From contig NZ_CP056783.1 of NCBI RefSeq assembly GCF_023278045.1, positions 806,001-870,000 of the forward strand: DNA of 64,000 nt, written 5' to 3'. This document shows, piece by piece, positions 1 to 5,913 of the stretch; the first letter of the stretch is position 1, and every line of letters starts with the position of its first letter. Below the pieces are notes generated by a model. The model saw only the letters and a list, made by a program, of their open reading frames with translations, did not search any database and was not told where the DNA came from. The position numbers were made by a program, and so were the translations under genes. Origin of the DNA: Flavobacterium sp. K5-23. Lineage in GTDB: Bacteria; Bacteroidota; Bacteroidia; Flavobacteriales; Flavobacteriaceae.

Positions 1-47
1 TAATGGCTAGAGCGGTCGCTTTAGAAATATTGAAGAATATCAAATAA
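1..47 (+). CDS. C-terminal tail of a probable C5-cytosine DNA methyltransferase (partial)
   Basis: An open frame enters from the left edge and ends at the TAA at 45-47. The visible tail reads MARAVALEILKNIK. C5-cytosine methylases end in a similar helix, where an Ala-Arg-Ala type segment follows the last conserved motif. The stop lies 7 bases before the start of an MvaI/BcnI-family restriction endonuclease, so a companion methylase is expected here. Only 14 residues are visible, so the assignment rests on this short match and on context. Any other methylase class that ends in a similar helix is possible. Confidence 0.55.
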   Translation, partial: MARAVALEILKNIK

Positions 48-54
48 ATAGTTT

Positions 55-1248
55 ATGAGAGATTTAACCACAATTGAGATTGATAGGATAAAGATTTTTG
101 CCGAGAATACGATTTCCACAACATTAATAGAAATTACTAAAACAGGTTTGGAAAAAGGAATAATGGATGCAACTGGTTCTGTTAGAAGTTATTTAAAAGA
201 AAATGATTTACACGACTATGAATTTCAAAAGCAAGGAGCAAAAGAAAATGGTGTTATAATAGATTCCATTATAGTCACAAGTGATGCGTTTGTTGATTCA
301 AAAGCTTCTCTTTACAGGCCTAAAGCAAAAAAAAATGGCGGTGATCCAAGAATTTGGTTTTATGGAATTTCAAAATATTGTAGTCCAAATGATATTTTAG
401 CATTAATAAGCTTTGAAAAGCAAATTTGGGTTGTAAATTTAACAAAGACTCCTATTGAATCACTAATAAATTCATCACTTGTAAATCCAATTAAAGAATT
501 AATCAATGATATTAACAGAATATCAAACGTAATTAGTGATGAACTTTTAATAAAGTTACGAAATATAGCTTCTGCTGGATTTATTCCTGCACTTTTACAA
601 GCAGATACTTCAATTGGAAGAACTTTAGAACATTTATTAGGAATTCAAATGAACTCTTCTAAAAGTCCTGATTATAAGGGAATTGAATTGAAGTCTGCAA
701 GAGAAAATAAAGGAACAAGAAAAGGATTATTCGCCCAAAAACCAAATTGGGAATTAAGTAAATTTAAGAATAGAAATCAAATACTCGATGAATTTGGATA
801 TTGGGAAAAAGGAATTTATAGATTATATAATACCATAAGAGCTACTGGACGAAATGCACAAGGTTTAATTTTAAAAACAGATTATGAATTAGACCATCTT
901 TTAGAAAATTCAGATAATCCAAGTATCGGTGATTTTTTGACTTGGAAATTAGAAGACTTAAAAAGTACATTAATAGCAAAGCATAAAGAAACATTCTGGA
1001 TAGAAGCTGAAAGTAAAATGATTAGGAATGAAGAGTATTTTTTATTTAAAAAAGTTGTTCATACAAAAAATCCATTAGTAAATCAATTTGGATTATTAAT
1101 TGATATTGGAGCAATTACAGTTGATTATAATATGAAAAGAAAAGCAGATGGAAAAGTTGAAGATAAAGGATGTAATTTTAAATTAAGAGCTTCTGCTATG
1201 AGTTTATTATTCCCACCAAGTAAATCTTATTCTTTGATAACAAAATAG
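55..1248 (+). CDS. MvaI/BcnI-family type II restriction endonuclease
   Basis: 397 residues. The C-terminal half carries the family signature: GRTLEHLLGI near residues 188-197, then SPDYKGIELKS, which gives a PD-(D/E)XK-like site with Asp206, Glu211 and Lys213. Family members cut CC(W/S)GG-type sites in double-stranded DNA; the specificity cannot be read here. The first 170 or so residues form an extra domain (a conserved-looking GDPRIWFYG segment near 96-104) not needed for the catalytic core, and the protein is longer than MvaI, which is about 250 residues. The ATG at 55 follows the methylase stop by 7 bases, so the two are probably co-transcribed. The gene appears more AT-rich than most neighbours, as is common for acquired restriction genes. 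Confidence 0.85.
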   Translation: MRDLTTIEIDRIKIFAENTISTTLIEITKTGLEKGIMDATGSVRSYLKENDLHDYEFQKQGAKENGVIIDSIIVTSDAFVDSKASLYRPKAKKNGGDPRIWFYGISKYCSPNDILALISFEKQIWVVNLTKTPIESLINSSLVNPIKELINDINRISNVISDELLIKLRNIASAGFIPALLQADTSIGRTLEHLLGIQMNSSKSPDYKGIELKSARENKGTRKGLFAQKPNWELSKFKNRNQILDEFGYWEKGIYRLYNTIRATGRNAQGLILKTDYELDHLLENSDNPSIGDFLTWKLEDLKSTLIAKHKETFWIEAESKMIRNEEYFLFKKVVHTKNPLVNQFGLLIDIGAITVDYNMKRKADGKVEDKGCNFKLRASAMSLLFPPSKSYSLITK

Positions 1249-1410
1249 AGGAAAATAAACGTCTGTTTACATAGACTTGTGAGGCAGATTTACTTGTAAC
1301 AAGTATATACTCTGACGTTATCAGACTTATTTCCTCTCAAATATATCGTTTTTTTCGTATAAAACGTTTGTAAAACACAATCGTGATTAATCCCAAAAAC
1401 CCGCATAAAG

Positions 1411-1479
1411 GATGGCAGTGTAAATCCTTTTATGTAGTGCAACGAAATAAAAGATTGCAGCGAACAGCCTGACGCTGCT
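1411..1479 (+). repeat. Flanked stem-loop element, copy A (flavobacterial intergenic family)
   Basis: The left module GATGGCAGTGTAAATCC leads into a short stem (CTTTTAT at 1427-1433 pairing with ATAAAAG at 1447-1453), followed by the right module GATTGCAGCGAACAGC. Copy B at 22846-22981 has the same left and right modules (13 of 17 and 12 of 16 positions identical) around a different, much longer stem. Conserved flanks with unrelated but self-complementary stems suggest selection on RNA or DNA structure. The Rfam Flavo-1 motif is one known family to compare; I could not run that comparison. Confidence 0.5.
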
Positions 1480-1507
1480 GTAACGGAGTGGAAGCTGGGG
1501 GATGCCC

Positions 1508-1542
1508 AAAAAAAATCCCTAATGAAAAGATCAAAAGGGATT
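1508..1542 (-). terminator. Rho-independent terminator of hflX
   Basis: Read on the minus strand, AATCCCT at 1542-1536 side pairs with AGGGATT at 1520-1514 across a loop of about 15 bases, and a run of T follows directly (complement of the A run 1508-1515). It lies about 30 bases behind the hflX stop codon. Confidence 0.7.
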
Positions 1543-1572
1543 CGTGTATTTATTTTTTGGGGTAGAAAATAA

Positions 1573-2814
1573 TTATTCCGTTTCTTCCTCTTCTTTCTCG
1601 ATAGCATCCTTATAATCCGGATATAAAAACTTGTTGTAAGGAAAACGGGTAATGTGAATTTGTCTTACCGTTTCGTAAACACGCTCTCTAAACTCTTCGA
1701 AGTTTTCTTTGTTTGTTGCTGAAATAAATAACGCATTTTCCTCTCCTACTCGACTCATCCAAGTGGACTTCCATTCTTCTAATGTGTAGTGTCTTGGCGT
1801 TTTTTCGGTCATTAAATCATCTTCGTCGATGGTCAAATGTTTATACGCATCAATTTTATTGAAAACCATAATTATCGGTTTGTCATTAGCTTTGATGTCT
1901 AATAAAGTTTGGTTTACTGATTCGATATGATCTTCAAATTCTGGATGCGAAATATCCACAACGTGTAACAATAAATCAGCTTCACGAACCTCATCCAGTG
2001 TGCTTTTAAAAGAATCTACCAGCTGTGTTGGTAATTTCCTGATAAAACCTACGGTATCAGAAAGCAAGAACGGGAGATTTTTAATCACTACTTTTCGAAC
2101 AGTGGTGTCTAAAGTAGCAAAAAGTTTGTTTTCAACAAACACATCGCTTTTCCCTACTGCATTCATCAAAGTGGATTTACCAACATTAGTGTATCCCACT
2201 AATGCCACACGTACCATAGAACCACGGTTGCTGCGTTGCGTACCCATTTGCTTGTCGATCGCCTTGATTTTATCTTTCAATAATGCAATTCTATCGCGTA
2301 CAATACGTCTGTCCGTTTCAATCTCAGTCTCTCCAGGTCCGCGCATTCCAATTCCCCCTTTTTGGCGCTCAAGGTGAGTCCACATTCCGGAAAGTCTTGG
2401 TAATAAATATTGGCATTGTGCCAGTTCTACTTGCGTTCTCGCATAAGAAGTTTCGGCTCTTTGGGCAAAAATATCCAGGATAAGGTGAGTCCTATCTAGA
2501 ATTTTACATTCCACTATTATTTTTGAAATATTCTTTTGTTGCGAAGGAGATAATTCATCATCAAAAATCAATGTTGAAATTCCGTTCTCTTTTACATACA
2601 AATGAATTTCCTCTATTTTTCCTGTTCCCACGAAAGTTTTAGGATTAGGGCGTTCCATTTTTTGTGAAAAACGCTTTACCACTTCACCGCCCGCTGTAAA
2701 TGTTAAAAACTCCAATTCGTCAAGATATTCTTTTAATTTCTCTTCGCTTTGATTTTGAGTTACAATACCTACAATGGCTGTTTTTTCGAAATTTAATACT
2801 TCTTTTTCTAACAT
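1573..2814 (-). CDS. hflX: GTPase HflX
   Basis: 413 residues, the usual length. HflX is a cytoplasmic GTPase that binds the 50S subunit and splits stalled or heat-damaged ribosomes. The N-terminal HflX domain contains the glycine-rich TFVGTGKIEE segment (60-69) and the GPGE motif (159-162). The G domain follows, with G1 GYTNVGKST (207-215), G3 DTVG (253-256) and G4 NKID (319-322). It is transcribed alone, with a -7 box just upstream (2831-2838) and a terminator just downstream. The start MLEKEV fits family members and the promoter position. All GTPase motifs are intact. Confidence 0.96.
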   Translation of the reverse strand: MLEKEVLNFEKTAIVGIVTQNQSEEKLKEYLDELEFLTFTAGGEVVKRFSQKMERPNPKTFVGTGKIEEIHLYVKENGISTLIFDDELSPSQQKNISKIIVECKILDRTHLILDIFAQRAETSYARTQVELAQCQYLLPRLSGMWTHLERQKGGIGMRGPGETEIETDRRIVRDRIALLKDKIKAIDKQMGTQRSNRGSMVRVALVGYTNVGKSTLMNAVGKSDVFVENKLFATLDTTVRKVVIKNLPFLLSDTVGFIRKLPTQLVDSFKSTLDEVREADLLLHVVDISHPEFEDHIESVNQTLLDIKANDKPIIMVFNKIDAYKHLTIDEDDLMTEKTPRHYTLEEWKSTWMSRVGEENALFISATNKENFEEFRERVYETVRQIHITRFPYNKFLYPDYKDAIEKEEEETE

Positions 2815-2830
2815 AACTTTGAATAAGCTA

Positions 2831-2838
2831 CAAATTTA
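2831..2838 (-). promoter_or_regulatory. Putative -7 box for hflX
   Basis: On the minus strand the sequence reads TAAATTTG, a full match to the Bacteroidota -7 consensus TAnnTTTG, 16 bases before the hflX start. No clear -33 TTG was found at the expected distance. Confidence 0.4.
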
Positions 2839-3129
2839 ATGATTTGCTAGGTAGAAATCGAGTATATCACATCTTAAAAAATTAAAACTGTGATTTATGA
2901 TACTTTTTTTATGTCTTGACAGGAAACATTTCGTTCCTCTTACCAAAAAAAATTATCCGACAACAAAAAGAAGGATTCGTTAAGAGAAAACTATTGAAAA
3001 AACTTGACTTAAACAGTCCAAAACATCATCTTACATTAATTCCCAATCCTATGAAAAAACAGATTTTTAGTATCTTTAGATTTTGAGAAGTGTAACAATT
3101 GGTGCAAGTGAATTTTACACCCATATGAA
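2839..3129. other. Intergenic region between divergent hflX and the msrA-like gene
   Basis: AT-rich spacer with no gene that I can support. A weak -7-like TATCTTTA lies at 3071-3078, pointing toward the msrA-like gene (one mismatch to TAnnTTTG). No repeat or RNA gene was recognised. Confidence 0.4.
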
Positions 3130-3672
3130 ATGGATAAAGAACAAAACATTATGACTGAAAAAATAGGGCTTGGAGGCGGTTGTCATTGGTGTACCGAAGC
3201 TGTTTTTCAATCTTTAATTGGAGTTGAAAAAGTAGAACAAGGTTGGATAGCCTCAAATGGAAATAATGAATCTTTTTCGGAAGCGGTTATTATTCATTTT
3301 GATGCGTCAAAAATTTCATTAGAAGTGCTTATTGAAATCCATCTTCACACACATAAAAGCACAGTCAAACATTCTATGAGAGAAAAATACCGTTCGGCTA
3401 TTTACTTTTTCAATTTAGAACAACAGGCCAAAGCAAAAACTATACTTTCAAAATTACAACCGCATTTTAAAAATGAGATTATTACAACTGTAATGCCGTT
3501 CCTTAATTTTAAAGCGTCCAGGGAAGAGATTCTAAATTATTATTATAAAAATCCAGAGAAACCCTTTTGCAAAAATTACATTGATCCAAAACTAAAAATC
3601 CTTTTAGAGAAGTTTTCTAAGTATACAGCAATGGATAAAATAAATTCAAGCCTTAAGAAAACCACTTCTTGA
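3130..3672 (+). CDS. Divergent MsrA-like peptide methionine sulfoxide reductase
   Basis: 180 residues of the PMSR fold. The active-site segment reads GGGCHWCTEAVF (15-26), with predicted catalytic Cys18. Canonical MsrA has Phe where His19 stands here. The Glu of the canonical GHAE motif is probably Glu51 (SEAV). The YRSAIY segment (87-92) and a possible resolving Cys147 near PKLKILLEKF are kept. The usual QGNDVGTQ segment before YRS is replaced by KHSMREK, so the Asp of that motif is missing, and the loop after the active site is about 10 residues shorter. The fold is clear; whether it reduces methionine-S-sulfoxide is uncertain. A second in-frame Met at residue 8 could be the start. The gene stands alone. 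Confidence 0.7.
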   Translation: MDKEQNIMTEKIGLGGGCHWCTEAVFQSLIGVEKVEQGWIASNGNNESFSEAVIIHFDASKISLEVLIEIHLHTHKSTVKHSMREKYRSAIYFFNLEQQAKAKTILSKLQPHFKNEIITTVMPFLNFKASREEILNYYYKNPEKPFCKNYIDPKLKILLEKFSKYTAMDKINSSLKKTTS

Positions 3673-3717
3673 TTACAAATTCAAACCCTTGATTTGCAAG
3701 TGCCGTTAGGTACAAAA

Positions 3718-3762
3718 TATTGGTAGAAAATATGAATTGTTAGAAATTAACAACTACCAATA
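3718..3762. repeat. Two-step inverted repeat behind the msrA-like gene
   Basis: TATTGGTAG (3718-3726) pairs with CTACCAATA (3754-3762), and inside it TTGTTA (3737-3742) pairs with TAACAA (3748-3753). A 10-base bulge separates the two stems on the left side. No T run follows on either strand, so a simple intrinsic terminator is unlikely. Confidence 0.5.
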
Positions 3763-3813
3763 TATAGTGCATAAATGCACAAAAAAAGACTTTACACCAC
3801 CAATATTTATAAA

Positions 3814-3899
3814 TTAGTCCGATTGTCAGTTCGAGCGCAGTCGAGAACCATTGCAGCATCTCGACTGCGCTCGATGTGACAAAAAAAACATTGGACTAA
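3814..3899. repeat. Palindromic repeat, CAGTTCGAG family, copy 1
   Basis: A perfect 16-bp stem, TCGAGCGCAGTCGAGA (3831-3846) with its complement (3859-3874), has a 12-base loop. It is extended past a GT/TG internal mismatch by GTCA (3825-3828) with TGAC (3877-3880). A further outer pair, TTAGTCC (3814-3820) and GGACTAA (3893-3899), encloses the whole element. The same GTCAGTTCGAG and CTCGAnnTGAC ends recur at 22178-22314. Confidence 0.65.
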
Positions 3900-3968
3900 A
3901 GTATATTGACAAATGGTATAATACTCAATTCTTATTGCCTTTTTTATATAATTTATAGTGTTAATCCC

Positions 3969-4448
3969 TTAATTCACAGAGATTAGTTTAATATCAAAAA
4001 TAAGAACTGAACCACCTGGAATTCCATTATAATCATAATTTCCATAACCAAGGTGTGCCGGAACTAAAAGGATTCCGCTACCACCCTCTCTAAAATAAGT
4101 AATTCCTTCTTTCCATCCATTAATTACTTGATACAAGGTAAACGATATTCCAGTAGTAGTACTTTGATCAAAAATAACACCATTTGTATAATACCCTTTA
4201 TATGCTACTCTTACGGTTGAAGCCGGCGCAGGGTGAATACCTTTACCTGTTTCATTGATTACATAATACAACCCTGTACTAGATTTAGTAGCTTTTAATT
4301 TATTTTTAGCAACATAAGCAATAATATCTTGGTCGTTTTTAGCAGCGTAACTGATTTCTTTTACTTTTTTAACAGCAAAATCAGTTTCTTTATCTTTTCC
4401 ACAAGAGATAAAAAGTGATAATGCCAGAACAAATAGAATTTTTTTCAT
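3969..4448 (-). CDS. FKBP-type peptidyl-prolyl isomerase lipoprotein
   Basis: 159 residues. A lipoprotein signal peptide with lipobox FISC places the mature N-terminus at Cys16. An FKBP domain fills about residues 73-158 and keeps the active-site strand VRVAYKGYYTNGVIFD (79-94), the GWKEG turn, PAHLGYG and the closing strand IPGGSVLIFDIKL. It should catalyse proline isomerisation in envelope proteins, probably as an outer-membrane or periplasmic lipoprotein. Gliding-associated FKBP lipoproteins such as GldI have a similar build, but nothing here shows a role in gliding. It lies behind the DUF5689 gene with a 92-base gap, so read-through is possible. Confidence 0.88.
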   Translation of the reverse strand: MKKILFVLALSLFISCGKDKETDFAVKKVKEISYAAKNDQDIIAYVAKNKLKATKSSTGLYYVINETGKGIHPAPASTVRVAYKGYYTNGVIFDQSTTTGISFTLYQVINGWKEGITYFREGGSGILLVPAHLGYGNYDYNGIPGGSVLIFDIKLISVN

Positions 4449-4540
4449 GATTGATTTTTATTAGGAAAGTCGCAAATATAGTGAAATTGCCTAAAGAACA
4501 TTCTTAAAAAAAATTCAAAATTGTTGCCTACAACAACAAC

Positions 4541-5896
4541 TTATTTATCCCCATAAACCTGAACATCATCAACTTGAAAAGCGCCATCCAAAGCCAAGTT
4601 CTTACCTGATCCAGTATACTTAAATGCAATGTTGATTTTTCCTTTAAAAGAAGACAGGTCCACTCCTCCACTTCCTATAAATTGATACCACGGAGTTCCC
4701 TGCTTAGGCAAAATAACACTAAGAGGAATCCAAGTGGCTTTGGTCACATTCAGTCCGTCAAAATTATTTGAGGCATAGACTTCAAGCGAATTCAAGGGAG
4801 AGTCGACATCCAGATGATGCTGGGCTGACCTAAAAGTCAATATTTCATTGGTATGTATATCCATATCTATTTTGGGAGATATGAGCCAGGCAATGTTAGA
4901 AACAACTTTGGCTCCCGTGGTATTAAATTCAGCACAACCATTGCCGGAATACACCGTTCCTTTCCAGAATATTGTTCCTGCTTGGGCAATATTGGCCCAT
5001 CCCGGAAGACTCAGATTCGTTTTGTCAACTGCCGTTTGGAAATCTTCCGAAAAGAAAGGGACTCCTTTTGCGCCAGTCATGTCAACATCTTTCTCAGATC
5101 GGGCAACAAGCTGATAATCGGGACCGTATCTAGTTAAAATTCCTTTTACTTTTCCGCTTCCATTAGGCACTAATTTAGTGGCAAAATCCGAATAACTGCT
5201 GGTTCTAAAAATGATTTGGTTTCCTCTTTTATCAATCAAATTCCAGTTCGTCGCCCCTCCCACATCCTTTGTGCTTTCATAATAACGGCGGCCAGATGCC
5301 GCAGCAGTAAACTGAACGTCTGACAACTCAACTAATGTGTTTAAATTAGAATCATTCAACAGTTCTGGAATTGTAATCGACCTGACCAGTTTTTCTTCTG
5401 TCAGAGTTGTACAAGAGGCGTGAAGTACGTCTTTATACTCGTTTTGAGACAATCTCCCTATAGCCGCTTCGTTGAAGGAGTTTACATAAATCCCCCCAAT
5501 TCTAATTCCGCCATGAAAAACATCTGAATATTGCCCTTTGAGTTTTATATACACCTTATTCCCAAATCTATAATCGATATAGGTATTAGTGGCATCAACA
5601 GCGACACTAAAACCTACTGCAGGAGCTGTGGCTGTTGCCAAAGTTTGAAAAGAGATGGATTTGAAAAAATTACCAGACTCATCGCTGGAAACCACATAGG
5701 CCTCAATAATATCATCAAATCCATATTGCGTCACCACCGAATTAGCATTGGCACGAATCTCTTCAACCCTTTTGTTTGTAACTAAATCTTTTTGGGTGCA
5801 ATTCAGTTTAGGAATGGTTACTTTATCGCTTTCACAACCCGAAATAACAAAAAGAAAAAATACCAAAAGAAATGATTTACCAGAATACGTTTGCAT
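4541..5896 (-). CDS. DUF5689 lipoprotein with C-terminal choice-of-anchor J-like domain
   Basis: 451 residues. The lipobox (FVISGC, Cys21) marks an exported lipoprotein. Residues of about 35-270 match the DUF5689 pattern (IIEAYVVSSDESGNFFKSI, later VDMTGAK). The rest (FSEDFQTAV, LPGWANIAQAG, WLISPKIDMD, LEVYASNNFDG, IAFKYTGSG) resembles the beta-sandwich often called choice-of-anchor J. Such proteins sit on the cell surface or outer membrane. The gene follows the TonB-dependent receptor by 17 bases and is probably co-transcribed as its accessory lipoprotein. The substrate is unknown. Confidence 0.8.
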   Translation of the reverse strand: MQTYSGKSFLLVFFLFVISGCESDKVTIPKLNCTQKDLVTNKRVEEIRANANSVVTQYGFDDIIEAYVVSSDESGNFFKSISFQTLATATAPAVGFSVAVDATNTYIDYRFGNKVYIKLKGQYSDVFHGGIRIGGIYVNSFNEAAIGRLSQNEYKDVLHASCTTLTEEKLVRSITIPELLNDSNLNTLVELSDVQFTAAASGRRYYESTKDVGGATNWNLIDKRGNQIIFRTSSYSDFATKLVPNGSGKVKGILTRYGPDYQLVARSEKDVDMTGAKGVPFFSEDFQTAVDKTNLSLPGWANIAQAGTIFWKGTVYSGNGCAEFNTTGAKVVSNIAWLISPKIDMDIHTNEILTFRSAQHHLDVDSPLNSLEVYASNNFDGLNVTKATWIPLSVILPKQGTPWYQFIGSGGVDLSSFKGKINIAFKYTGSGKNLALDGAFQVDDVQVYGDK

Positions 5897-5913
5897 AAAG
5901 AGGCGTTTTAAGT

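Larger units (their letters stand above)
1249..1572. other. Intergenic region with structured elements between convergent genes
   Basis: No convincing gene lies here. Directly after the endonuclease stop, an imperfect inverted repeat pairs the segment near 1249-1265 (AGGAAAATAAACGTCTG) with the one near 1321-1337 (TCAGACTTATTTCCTCT). This may be a terminator-like stem or a leftover repeat. Next come a flanked stem-loop element (about 1411-1479) and the hflX terminator (1508-1542), listed separately. A 105-codon reading frame on the minus strand crosses these structures and has no recognisable protein features, so it was not called. Confidence 0.5.

Noticed and set aside
1290-1607. 105-codon reading frame on the minus strand
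   Set aside because: It crosses the hflX terminator and the stem-loop element, overlaps the hflX end and has no protein-like features.
3767-3787. GTGCATAAATGCAC hairpin with adjacent A run, as a terminator
   Set aside because: The run behind the stem is A on the plus strand; on the minus strand the T run precedes the stem. Neither fits an intrinsic terminator.
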